Made by a program: the position numbers and the translations under genes. Positions 37,549-44,237 of a stretch of 44,237 nucleotides of DNA are shown here, one piece after another. Position 1 is the stretch's first letter. Each line of letters starts with the position of its first letter. The notes below the pieces were generated by a model that saw only the letters and a program-made list of their open reading frames with translations, ran no database searches and was not told the DNA's origin. The DNA comes from a virus. The stretch lies in the IMG/VR virus record IMGVR_UViG_3300033571_029033, positions 1 through 44,237 of that record. One strand, 5' to 3'.

Positions 37549-38745
37549 TTAGGATCGCAGGGCCTTCATGAGCCCGTCGACGGTCAGCTTGGTGTGGGAA
37601 GCCAGCGAGTCGGTGGACACGCTGATCGGGCCCTTGCTGGTCGCTATGGCCTTTCGGTCCTCGACAAGCTTCGCCCACTTTTGTTCGGGTACGGAGGCCA
37701 TGACGTCAACGAACGCCTCGGTCACGAGGCGGTCGGCGAGGCCGGCCTTCCTGCAGAACTCGTTCACCCTGCCCAGGAGAGCCTGGTGGGCGTCCCTCTG
37801 GCGGTAGGCGTCCAGCTCCTCGAGGAGAAGCTTGTAGCCGACCTTGCTGGATTTCCTGATGGACTCCTCGGCCTTGACCTTGTCGTCAACGTCGTCTGCG
37901 TCATGGTCCTCGGCCTCCTTGGCCACCATGTGCGCATCGTCCATCTCGTCCTTCTTGTCGTCGTGGCCGTCCATCTCCTCGTGGAGGTCGTTGGGCACGA
38001 GGGTTGAGATGATCTTCTCGAGCTTCTCCTCGGGGTCCATCTCCTCGGACATGCACGCCCTGACCTTCTCCTTCATCGCCGAGCGGAACTCCTCGAAGGA
38101 GCCGTACTCCTCCTCGGGGACGTGAACCTTCTTGCCGGGCTCGACGAGGGTGGCCTCGACGTTCAGGCCGGGCGGGACCATCTTGTCCTCGCCCTCGCAC
38201 ATGCCAGGACTGACGTCCTGCTTCTTAAGCTTTGCCATTTCGGACTCCATGATTCTGGTGTACTGCTCGAAGAGACCCTTTGGGTTCGTGGCCGGGTTGG
38301 CGACGAGGCTGACGGCGTCGAGCTCGACGATCTGCTCGACGACCTCGATGCCGGTCTTGTAGTCCATCTTGGTCTTCGCTATCGCCTCGTGGCTGAGGCC
38401 GACGCTCTCGGGCTGGTTGTTCGTGAACCACTGGAACGCAGGTGCGTACTCGTGGTCGGCGTTGTAGACGAGGTCGCCGATGATGCCGTCACGGGTCATC
38501 CTCGGGTTGACTATCTTGCCGAAGACGTCCTTGACGCTCCTCGGCCTGTCGTGCGACGGGTGGTCAAGGTAGACCCCGACGCCGTCGTACATCGGCAGCG
38601 CCCTCTCCATCACCTCGAGCGGGTACTCCCGGTTGTTCTTGGAGCGCACGCCGAGGACCTTGACGTTCCTGACGACGTTGCCGCTCGACACCGCCTCCTC
38701 GAGGCATGTCAGCGACTCGGCCAATCTCTTGCTTCTCTTACGCAT
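37549..38745 (-). CDS. Prohead protease fused to scaffold
   Basis: 398 aa. Residues about 25-160 are a prohead protease: NVKVLGVRSKNNREYPLEVM, LDHPSHDRPRSVKD, PESVGLSHEAIAKTKMDYKT, VELDAVSLVANPATNPKGLF, with a His and a Ser in positions fitting the phage head-maturation serine proteases. The remaining 240 residues are acidic and helical (YGSFEEFRSAMKEKVRACMS, KDEMDDAHMVAKEAEDHDAD) as in scaffolding domains. Protease-scaffold fusions cut themselves out after prohead assembly. The start overlaps the sigma-factor gene by eight bases. Confidence 0.82.
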   Translation of the reverse strand: MRKRSKRLAESLTCLEEAVSSGNVVRNVKVLGVRSKNNREYPLEVMERALPMYDGVGVYLDHPSHDRPRSVKDVFGKIVNPRMTRDGIIGDLVYNADHEYAPAFQWFTNNQPESVGLSHEAIAKTKMDYKTGIEVVEQIVELDAVSLVANPATNPKGLFEQYTRIMESEMAKLKKQDVSPGMCEGEDKMVPPGLNVEATLVEPGKKVHVPEEEYGSFEEFRSAMKEKVRACMSEEMDPEEKLEKIISTLVPNDLHEEMDGHDDKKDEMDDAHMVAKEAEDHDADDVDDKVKAEESIRKSSKVGYKLLLEELDAYRQRDAHQALLGRVNEFCRKAGLADRLVTEAFVDVMASVPEQKWAKLVEDRKAIATSKGPISVSTDSLASHTKLTVDGLMKALRS

Positions 38746-39319
38746 TGCCCTTTTTCCGTGGCGAACTGGCGCCTGTTACTAATTGACGAGGTTTCTCGAT
38801 TTTGCTGAGCCATGCATCGACGTGGGCCCTGAAGGCCTCGGGCGTGATGTGCAGGGCCCTCTGTATCTCGCCCTTCCTGTGCCCCTCGAAAAGCATCCTA
38901 AGCACCTCACGTCCGACGGGGTCGTCGCCGAGGCCCTCCATGAACTCCACGAGGTCGTAGCCCCTGTCGTCAGCGGGAGGCACGGGGCTGTCCGTGTAGT
39001 CGGTGACGACCATGCGCTTGTTGTGGATCAGGTTCTTCGTGCCGACGAGCGACCTGTATATGCGGCCGAAGATGTACTTGTGGCTGAAGGCCCCGATCGT
39101 GATCCCACGCCTGCGGTCCCAGTGCCGCACGCCGTGCAGCAGGCCCAGCCATCCCTCCTGGACGAGGTCGTCAAGGTCGACGCCGGCGTTCATTGCGTGG
39201 AAGTAGGTCGCTATGCTGCGGACGAGCGGCTCGTACTGCAGCAGCTCCTCATGGCTTGGGAGGGCTCGGGACCTTGGCGCCCGGCGCCTTTGCCCCTTCT
39301 TCTTCTTCTTCTTTTCCAT
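38738..39319 (-). CDS. Phage-encoded sigma70-family RNA polymerase sigma factor
   Basis: 193 aa. A very basic start (MEKKKKKKGQRRRAPRSRAL) is followed by region 2 (ELLQYEPLVRSIATYF, DLDDLVQEGWLGLLHGVRHW, FSHKYIFGRIYRSL, residues 25-91), binding core polymerase and the -10 element, and a region-4-like helix-turn-helix (VLRMLFEGHRKGEIQRALHI, 139-158, then TPEAFRAHVDAWLSKIEK). The layout suits a late-gene switch. It is unusual in sitting between portal and protease genes, with its first 71 bases inside the portal gene; no other start is available. Confidence 0.82.
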   Translation of the reverse strand: MEKKKKKKGQRRRAPRSRALPSHEELLQYEPLVRSIATYFHAMNAGVDLDDLVQEGWLGLLHGVRHWDRRRGITIGAFSHKYIFGRIYRSLVGTKNLIHNKRMVVTDYTDSPVPPADDRGYDLVEFMEGLGDDPVGREVLRMLFEGHRKGEIQRALHITPEAFRAHVDAWLSKIEKPRQLVTGASSPRKKGNA

Positions 39320-40901
39320 CTGGTTCCTTTGCCGCCGGGGCCGGCGCTGCGAACAGGGCGTCCACGAGCGAGTCCTCCAGCGTTGGGTAGTATTTCTTCA
39401 GCAGCAGCCTCGCACCCTCAGGGCTTACGCCGCCCTTCCTGATGCCCTCGACCGCCTTCAGCACCGCCTCAAGGCTCTCGTCCTGCTGGTTGTGCTTGCG
39501 CTGCTCCGCATAGTTGAGCCCCTGCTCGGCCGCTATGGTGTCGGCGCTCTTGATTCCCATATCAAAATATATCTTGTTGCTCTGCGCCTCCTCGTGCTGG
39601 TCACGGGTGACGACGCTGGGCCCCCTGTAGCCGATCTTGAGGTCGGTGAGGGACTCCCTCGGCAGCAGGCCCTTCTCGACTGCGAACACGAGCTGCTTCC
39701 ACATGATGCTCTGCTGCGGCTTGGCCCTGCGTCCGGCGATGTACTCGCCGATCATCTTCTGCCACCGCACGAAGTTCTTGTGGCTGGGGCTCTCGGCGAC
39801 GATGGCGCTGGCGTAGGTGCCGGCCTGGGCGTCTGCGCTGAGCTGCATCTCGCTGATGCCGTAGTGTGCGCAGATGGCCCTGAGGTTCGTCTGCAAGGTC
39901 TCCCTGCACTCGCCTGCGAAGGCGCCTATCTCGGGGAACTCGTAGCTGATGTTCTGCGAGCTGGTCAGGATCGACCCGTAGGGCATGCGCTCGATGTTGA
40001 GGCGCTGGTTGCTGACGGGGTCCTCGAGGACGACGTCGGTGGTCTTCTGCATGAGGCTGTCGACGGCGTCGGGCGGGGCCTCGTCGATCTTCCTCACCAT
40101 GGCGATCTTGGACCTGGCGTTGGCGAGGGTGACCATCGCCATCAGCACGGACTCGCACTGGCGGAAGTTCTGGTCGACCTGGAAACTCATGGGCAGGCCA
40201 CGCTTGGCGTTGCTGGGGCTGTTGACCTTTATGAAGTTGACCTCGTCCTCGGGCACGAGGATGGGCGTCAGGCCCTCCCACGGCCTCTCCACGATCCAGT
40301 AGCCGACGACGTCGTGCATGTCGTCCTTCCTGCACTGGATGCCGAAGCTCATGTCCGGGTCGTTGCTGTCGTTTGGCGGCTTGAGCAGCTCAGGCTCCAC
40401 CACCCTGATGGTGATGATGCCGTCGGAGTTGTAGAACAGCCTCGTGCAGCACTCGCCCTCGACGAGGAGGCGCCAGACGAGCTCGTTCTCGAACATGCCG
40501 ATGCGGTTGGTCTCGTGGAATATGTCGATGACGTCCTGGGCCTTGCGTATCAGCGTCTCGCTGACGCCGTCCTTGGTGGGCACGACCTTGTAGTCGAAGC
40601 CCGTCCCGATGACGTAGTCCTGCATCACCTTGATCGTGGCCGAGCAGTACTCGTTGAAGAAGGCCAGCTCACGGGCTGCGTCGGTGATCTGCTTCTTCTG
40701 GAAGGTCGTGAGGAAGACCGGCCTGAGCATGCCGCTGCCGTCGTCGTAGCGTGCGGCCAGCGAGAAGGGCGACACGCCGCCATAGCCCCATGCGCCCGTC
40801 ATCCACTGGTCGGTGAACAGCCCCTGGGTGCTCCACGGGTTGTACGGGAGGAACGGCAGTTGCTGCACGACCGACTCTGACGTTTTCTTCTGCTTGCTCA
40901 T
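39249..40901 (-). CDS. Portal protein
   Basis: 550 aa. Wing/clip pattern of phage portals: FFNEYCSATIKVMQDYVIGT, LVWRLLVEGECCTRLFYNSD, VNFIKVNSPSNAKRGLPMSF, ANARSKIAMVRKIDEAPPDA, ISEMQLSADAQAGTYASAIV, QSNKIYFDMGIKSADTIAAE, with an acidic/Pro C-terminal tail (DGKEEEEEGAKAPGAKVPSP). It forms the dodecameric channel at the capsid vertex. The length is normal for the family. Confidence 0.88.
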   Translation of the reverse strand: MSKQKKTSESVVQQLPFLPYNPWSTQGLFTDQWMTGAWGYGGVSPFSLAARYDDGSGMLRPVFLTTFQKKQITDAARELAFFNEYCSATIKVMQDYVIGTGFDYKVVPTKDGVSETLIRKAQDVIDIFHETNRIGMFENELVWRLLVEGECCTRLFYNSDGIITIRVVEPELLKPPNDSNDPDMSFGIQCRKDDMHDVVGYWIVERPWEGLTPILVPEDEVNFIKVNSPSNAKRGLPMSFQVDQNFRQCESVLMAMVTLANARSKIAMVRKIDEAPPDAVDSLMQKTTDVVLEDPVSNQRLNIERMPYGSILTSSQNISYEFPEIGAFAGECRETLQTNLRAICAHYGISEMQLSADAQAGTYASAIVAESPSHKNFVRWQKMIGEYIAGRRAKPQQSIMWKQLVFAVEKGLLPRESLTDLKIGYRGPSVVTRDQHEEAQSNKIYFDMGIKSADTIAAEQGLNYAEQRKHNQQDESLEAVLKAVEGIRKGGVSPEGARLLLKKYYPTLEDSLVDALFAAPAPAAKEPDGKEEEEEGAKAPGAKVPSPPKP

Positions 40902-40936
40902 TTGCTCGGCTCCATGACCTTTAATTGACCCGAAGC

Positions 40937-41065
40937 CTAGTTCCTGCTGAACGGCGGCGGCTTGGGGTGCTGCTGCCTGGCGAGTGCGTTGGACGTGGCC
41001 ACGAGCAGGACGCAGGTCACGAAGGCCTTGGCCGTGTAGGCGAGTATGTCGATAAGGTGATCCAT
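40937..41065 (-). CDS. Tiny membrane protein
   Basis: 42 aa (MDHLIDILAYTAKAF start) with ribosome site GAGGGCAC. One hydrophobic helix (FVTCVLLVATSNALA) and a basic Pro-rich end (RQQHPKPPPFSRN). It starts six bases after the C39-like peptidase stop and is probably made with it. Possible secreted or membrane accessory of that peptidase; no family recognised. Confidence 0.55.
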   Translation of the reverse strand: MDHLIDILAYTAKAFVTCVLLVATSNALARQQHPKPPPFSRN

Positions 41066-41071
41066 GTGCCC

Positions 41072-41497
41072 TCAGTAGATGTATGGGCTGGGCGCTATCG
41101 CCCAGCTACGGTACTCGGTCGCCATGCTGTCCCAGTCGTTCCAGGAGCGCTTGAAGCGGATGATGGACTCCCTGACGTGGTCCTCATGGAGCGGGTCCAT
41201 CAGCCACACGCTCCTGTCCTCCATCTCGCACACGACGAGCCAATGGCCGTCACGGCAGACGATGACGGGCAGCCTGCGCCCCACGTAATGCTTGAGTAAC
41301 GTCCACGAGAAATTGCCGGAGACGACGGAGAACCCCTGCTTGCGCAGGAAGCACTCGATCGTCCTCGGCGCCGTCCCGTCGACCTGCGAGCTGAAGTTCA
41401 GCCCACGCACGTTGGCCCCGTAGTGGCGCAGGATCGACTCCACCACGGCCTCGCCGCAGTTGTGGTCGGCAGTCTGGCGGACGATCGGCACCCTCAT
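41072..41497 (-). CDS. C39-like cysteine peptidase
   Basis: 141 aa from ATG 41497; an in-frame extension upstream runs through the hub B promoter and is rejected. The C39 set is present: oxyanion Gln8 and Cys14 in VRQTADHNCGEAVVESIL, His85 in DGHWLVVCEMED, and Asp101 in VWLMDPLHED. The family cuts leader peptides at double-glycine-like sites, usually fused to a transporter; here it stands alone and lacks a signal peptide. It is the first gene of the head operon, so it may process a phage or host protein. The ribosome site is weak. Confidence 0.75.
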   Translation of the reverse strand: MRVPIVRQTADHNCGEAVVESILRHYGANVRGLNFSSQVDGTAPRTIECFLRKQGFSVVSGNFSWTLLKHYVGRRLPVIVCRDGHWLVVCEMEDRSVWLMDPLHEDHVRESIIRFKRSWNDWDSMATEYRSWAIAPSPYIY

Positions 41498-41523
41498 GCA
41501 GGAAATTGACGGCAGAATTCTGT

Positions 41524-41562
41524 CATACACCCGTTTACAAGTATGAAGGCGGGTGGTATGAT
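41524..41562 (+). promoter_or_regulatory. Strong rightward sigma70-type promoter within an operator-like dyad
   Basis: TTTACA (41534-41539), 17 bases, TATGAT (41557-41562). An inverted repeat, CATACACCCG at 41524-41533 and CGGGTGGTATG at 41550-41560, brackets the -35 box and runs into the -10 box, with one extra base in the right arm. A bound repressor would block the promoter directly. The ten-base palindrome CAGAATTCTG lies just upstream at 41513-41522. Confidence 0.78.
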
Positions 41563-41606
41563 TGTCTCGTGGCCTGCGGGTGCGGGCCGAAACATGAGGT
41601 GAAGCG

Positions 41607-41891
41607 ATGGATATCCTTGACGTCCGATGCAAGCTGCAGTCGATCGGCCTCCCCTGGAGGCTCCACATGCCCGTGGCTATGGGTTTGGCCGCCTGCCTGC
41701 CCGTTGGCCTGTTCCTGGCGCTTTACCAGCCGTTTACCGGACAGGTGCACGGATTGGTCAGGTACAACGCACCGGCGGAGAAGGTGGTCAGGAGCAACGA
41801 GGGGTTCTACATAAAGACCCCGTACGGTAACGCAGCCCCAACGGGCCAGAACATGATCGCAATCGAGCGACTGAGAAAAAGTGGCTGGTGA
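41607..41891 (+). CDS. Membrane protein of unknown function, first hub B gene
   Basis: 94 aa, ribosome site GAGGTGAAG, about 40 bases after the predicted transcription start. One hydrophobic helix (PVAMGLAACLPVGLFLALYQ, residues 21-40) separates a short cytoplasmic start from a C-terminal domain of about 50 residues (HGLVRYNAPAEKVVRSNEGF, IKTPYGNAAPTGQNMI). As the first gene of a strong promoter it is a candidate early envelope protein such as a superinfection-exclusion factor. No family recognised. Confidence 0.65.
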   Translation: MDILDVRCKLQSIGLPWRLHMPVAMGLAACLPVGLFLALYQPFTGQVHGLVRYNAPAEKVVRSNEGFYIKTPYGNAAPTGQNMIAIERLRKSGW

Positions 41892-41989
41892 GAGACTGAC
41901 GCATGAAAATCCAGAAAGTAGACTTGACTTTGAACGAGGCAAGAATCGAGATGGCCAGGAGAACGACGAGTGAGCACCGAGGAGGGACG

Positions 41990-42364
41990 ATGAAGATCAC
42001 CGCAAAGAAGGCTCTGGACGCACTGGTTGCCAAGGGTTTGGCCGAGTCCTGGCGGAAGTTCAGGGTCAAGGAGTCACCACTGAAGATGCTGGGAAGGAAA
42101 GGCTTCGACGAGTTCAGCGTGACCAGCCTGAAGGTCAACGGCGCCAAGTTCCGCCTGAGCAGCGAGAGCTGGTGCAAGCAGAGCTTCCTGATCTTTTCCT
42201 TCGACACCTTCGAGGCCGCCTGTCAGGTGCGGGACGTCCTCAAGGAGGCCGGAGGAAAGCCAAGGTTTATCGGTTGGACCTGCGGCGAGGCTCGTGAGAG
42301 ACTGCAATTGCAGGTCTACTTCTTCAAGGCCTCCAGGTGGTGGGAGTATGAGTATGGACTATGA
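41990..42364 (+). CDS. Unknown small protein, hub B
   Basis: 124 aa from ATG 41990, chosen for GGAGGG just upstream; an in-frame ATG at 41903 would give 153 aa but has a poorer site. Basic helical start (KITAKKALDALVAKGLAESW), a strand-rich middle (FDEFSVTSLKVNGAKFRLSS) and an aromatic end (LQVYFFKASRWWEYEYG). No known domain. Its stop overlaps the following mini-gene as ATGA. Confidence 0.65.
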   Translation: MKITAKKALDALVAKGLAESWRKFRVKESPLKMLGRKGFDEFSVTSLKVNGAKFRLSSESWCKQSFLIFSFDTFEAACQVRDVLKEAGGKPRFIGWTCGEARERLQLQVYFFKASRWWEYEYGL

Positions 42365-42423
42365 GTATGGCTCTCGTTGACGACGAAAAGCGCACGTGGG
42401 TCACGGTCAGGTATGCTGACTAG
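42361..42423 (+). CDS. Possible 20-residue leader-like mini-gene
   Basis: MSMALVDDEKRT and eight more residues. Its ATG overlaps the upstream stop (ATGA), and its own stop lies inside the left side of the hairpin at 42408-42470. This is the layout of a translated leader whose ribosome could change folding ahead of the next gene, but it may be chance. Confidence 0.35.
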   Translation: MSMALVDDEKRTWVTVRYAD

Positions 42424-42470
42424 GGAGCATCTGGCGGTGGACAACGAGTCATCCGCCTCCTAGCATACTG
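42408..42470 (+). promoter_or_regulatory. Hairpin upstream of the last hub B gene
   Basis: CAG(G)TATGCT at 42408-42417 pairs with AGCATACTG at 42462-42470 with one bulge, and GGCGG at 42433 pairs with CCGCC at 42453 inside. No T-run follows. The next gene's strong ribosome site (AGGAGGTGAG) starts three bases later and stays free when the hairpin forms. Confidence 0.5.
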
Positions 42471-42483
42471 TCAGGAGGTGAGT

Positions 42484-42606
42484 ATGATGGACACTACCGA
42501 CTATGAGCTTCTGCGACGGCTTGGCATCAGGCTGGAGGTCGATTCCGAAGGCTACTGGGAAATACCCTCGGAGGCAATGGTTCTCGTCGACGAGAACGAC
42601 GAGTGA
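42484..42606 (+). CDS. 40-residue acidic protein, last hub B gene
   Basis: MMDTTDYELLRRLGIRLEVD and on to EAMVLVDENDE. Its ribosome site (AGGAGGTGAG) is the best in the window. Strongly acidic, no Cys, one short helix and a strand. It ends two bases before the convergent end of the large terminase gene. Small acidic early proteins of phages often bind host enzymes, but nothing here shows a target. Confidence 0.6.
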   Translation: MMDTTDYELLRRLGIRLEVDSEGYWEIPSEAMVLVDENDE

Positions 42607-42607
42607 C

Positions 42608-44131
42608 CTAGAAGTGTGACTCGTAGCTGCGTCTCTCGGGGATGAAGGCGAGGGTCATGGCGTCGGCCCAGTCAGGGCTCTGCCCAAGCCTGTCGCTGAT
42701 CTTGTCTTTCGTCTCCAGCACCGTCCTGCCACGCATGTCTATCCTGAACTCCGGCAGCCGCAGCTCGGCAAGGATCGCCGCCTGCTGCTCCGTCGGCAGC
42801 ATGGCGACGCTGATCTTCCTCGCCCTGGCCAGATCCCTAAGGTTTATCCAGAGCTCCGTCCGCTTGTTGGGGACGTAGAGGTCCATGTCCTCGCTCGGTT
42901 TCTGGGCGTTGTTGACTTCAATGAACCTGTACCGTGAGCTGCCCGTGCCGGCGAGGTCGCAGACCCCGCCGCCGACCCCCGTTCCGTCGATGTGGATCGG
43001 CACGGTCGTCCCGCTGTGCCCCTTCGTCTGCCACCTGTTGGCCAGCTCCTTGAGCCTGTTGGCGGTCTGCACGATGCTGTAGCCGTGGTGGCTCTCGACG
43101 TGGACGAGGTTGGGCCCACGGCGCACGGCCATGACGGTTGCGCAGGACCCGTACCGTGCCACGTCGCAGCCTATGGCCACCCTGTACGACAGGTCGTCCC
43201 TGATCGGCAGCCTCAGGTTCTCCAGGTCCGTGTCGGACCAGAGGCTGTAGTCGGACTGCCTCGGGTACTTCCCGAGAATCTGAACCTCGAAGAGCGGGTT
43301 CTCCGGAACCCAGAGCCCGCCGTCGAACTCGAAGGCCTGGTCGGCCTCGTGCGGCTCGGCGGCACGGCACTCGCTGCGCACACGCTCCGCCACCGTGCTG
43401 AAGCTGATTGCGCCAGGCACGACCTCACGCCTCTCGACGACGTTGGGGTGCTCCAGCGCAGACATCCTGAGCACGTTGTACCTGCCCGTCTGGCTCTCCA
43501 CCCACATCGGGCAGGACCTCGTGTACGGGTTACTGATGCCGAGGAAATAGTGGTTTTTCCGGCCCGCCTCGAACATGGAGTGGGCACGCTGCCAGAACAC
43601 GTCCTCTATGCCGCTGGCCTCGTCGAAGATGATCAGGATGCCGCCCGGGCTGTGCTTGCCCTGGAAGGCGTCGCCAGAGCTCGTGGCCAGGCCCTTCACC
43701 CACCAGTCGTGGGCACGCTGGAGCGAGCTCGCCTTCGGTGCGAAGTGCGGGCTGCCGGCCAGTATGCGCCGCATCTCCTTGAATATGATCTCGTTGATCT
43801 GGCGTGAGACGGGCGCCGTCACCATGCCTATTGAATTGGGGTGGGTCTCGAAGAACCAGCACGCCAGGAGGGCGGCCAGCATGGACTTGCCGACCGAGTG
43901 GGCCGCCTCGACGATGGTCGGGCGGTTGGTGAGGACGGAGTCGAGGACCCTGAGCTGGTCAGCGGTCAGACTGAGGCCCCTCGCCCTCGCATAGGCCCTG
44001 ATGTCCCTTGGGGGCATCCGCTGGGCCGGGCTCGCCGCCCGCTCCGCCTGCGACCTCAGTTGCGACAGTTGCCGCCTCATCCGACGCACGCTGGACATCC
44101 GGAACGACCTCCGGCGGGGCGATCCCGCCAA
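42608..44131 (-). CDS. Terminase large subunit
   Basis: 507 aa as drawn from ATG 44131; ATG 44017 (residue 39) is a likelier start because it cuts the overlap with the small subunit from 173 to 59 bases. ATPase: Walker A AHSVGKS (77-83) and Walker B LIIFDE (166-171). Nuclease: D323 in AIGCDVARYGSC, D382 in IPIHIDGTGVGG and D490 in SPDWADAMTLAF, the RNase H-like acidic triad. It cuts and pumps DNA into the prohead. The C-terminus meets the hub B operon head-on. Confidence 0.9.
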   Translation of the reverse strand: MAGSPRRRSFRMSSVRRMRRQLSQLRSQAERAASPAQRMPPRDIRAYARARGLSLTADQLRVLDSVLTNRPTIVEAAHSVGKSMLAALLACWFFETHPNSIGMVTAPVSRQINEIIFKEMRRILAGSPHFAPKASSLQRAHDWWVKGLATSSGDAFQGKHSPGGILIIFDEASGIEDVFWQRAHSMFEAGRKNHYFLGISNPYTRSCPMWVESQTGRYNVLRMSALEHPNVVERREVVPGAISFSTVAERVRSECRAAEPHEADQAFEFDGGLWVPENPLFEVQILGKYPRQSDYSLWSDTDLENLRLPIRDDLSYRVAIGCDVARYGSCATVMAVRRGPNLVHVESHHGYSIVQTANRLKELANRWQTKGHSGTTVPIHIDGTGVGGGVCDLAGTGSSRYRFIEVNNAQKPSEDMDLYVPNKRTELWINLRDLARARKISVAMLPTEQQAAILAELRLPEFRIDMRGRTVLETKDKISDRLGQSPDWADAMTLAFIPERRSYESHF

Positions 44132-44237
44132 CCAGTTTCCTGAGCTCGGCCATCTCCCTTCGCAGGGCCGCCAGCTCCGCCCTCGAGTCGCCCCAGCGCT
44201 CGGGGTACTTCCTGCTGAGGAACCACTGGAGGTAGCG
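43959..44237 (-). CDS. Terminase small subunit, C-terminal part (gene cut by contig end)
   Basis: Continuation of the gene at 1-321 across the circle junction; 44151-44237 duplicates its middle. After MAELRKLVGGIAPPEV (a helix, probably for oligomerisation) the chain becomes Ala/Glu/Gly-rich (TVATEVAGGAGGEPGPADAP) and stops at 43959 inside the large-subunit gene. A flexible tail of this kind often contacts the large subunit. Confidence 0.75.
   Translation of the reverse strand, partial: RYLQWFLSRKYPERWGDSRAELAALRREMAELRKLVGGIAPPEVVPDVQRASDEAATVATEVAGGAGGEPGPADAPKGHQGLCEGEGPQSDR
44151..44237. repeat. Terminal direct repeat, right copy
   Basis: Identical to bases 1-87; see the left copy. Counting it once gives the 44,150-bp unit. 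Confidence 0.95.

Noticed and set aside
39213-40880. Long plus-strand open frame (555 codons)
   Set aside because: Antisense shadow of the portal gene; its translation is Val/Leu/Asp-rich filler with no domain.

Overview
The window is a complete genome of a tailed, double-stranded DNA phage. The last 87 bases (44151-44237) repeat the first 87 exactly, so the contig closes to a circle of 44,150 bp and the small terminase gene is cut by the ends. The virion genes (terminase pair, portal, protease/scaffold, HK97-fold capsid, tail tube candidates, frameshifted tail chaperone, tape measure, collagen/S74 fibre) point to a siphovirus-like particle with a modest tail (588-residue tape measure). I see no integrase or lysogeny repressor. 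The GC-rich sequence, a secreted protein resembling short planctomycete secreted proteins, and a papain-like protease in the lysis position hint at a planctomycete host. That is inference only.

Layout. There are two divergent transcription hubs. Hub A (about 17.80-18.62 kb) is an 815-base gene-free stretch. A strong leftward promoter (17842-17870) leaves its left edge, and five small rightward genes, ending in an HNH endonuclease, lie to its right. Hub B (41.50-41.60 kb) has a strong rightward promoter inside a dyad and drives four small genes. Almost everything else is on the minus strand in two long, tightly overlapped operons. One runs from hub A leftwards: lysis-like cassette, fibres and lectin-domain proteins, a glycosyltransferase/methyltransferase cluster, PhoH, RusA, then across the circle junction into the terminase genes. 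The other runs from hub B leftwards: C39-like peptidase, portal, sigma factor, protease, decoration protein, capsid, neck, tail tube, tail chaperone, tape measure and baseplate/tail-tip genes, meeting the HNH gene at 20.45 kb.

How the parts work together. At least eight virion proteins carry mucin-like Ser/Thr tracts (up to about 140 residues, with a perfect 14-copy trinucleotide repeat in one gene), and four carry LamG/concanavalin-like domains. Directly downstream of the most Ser/Thr-rich fibre gene is a glycosyltransferase with DSH and GGEE motifs like those of polypeptide GalNAc-transferases, followed by a second GT2 enzyme, a CgeB-like glycosyltransferase and two methyltransferases. I read this as a phage-encoded system that builds O-linked glycans on its own fibres. 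Gene and domain duplication is another theme: paired decoration proteins, tube-like proteins, baseplate proteins and Cys-rich proteins.

What is missing: no DNA polymerase, primase, replicative helicase or ligase is recognisable. Only PhoH, a RusA-like resolvase and an HNH nuclease touch nucleic-acid metabolism, so replication presumably relies on the host. The iteron-like array in hub A is the best origin candidate.
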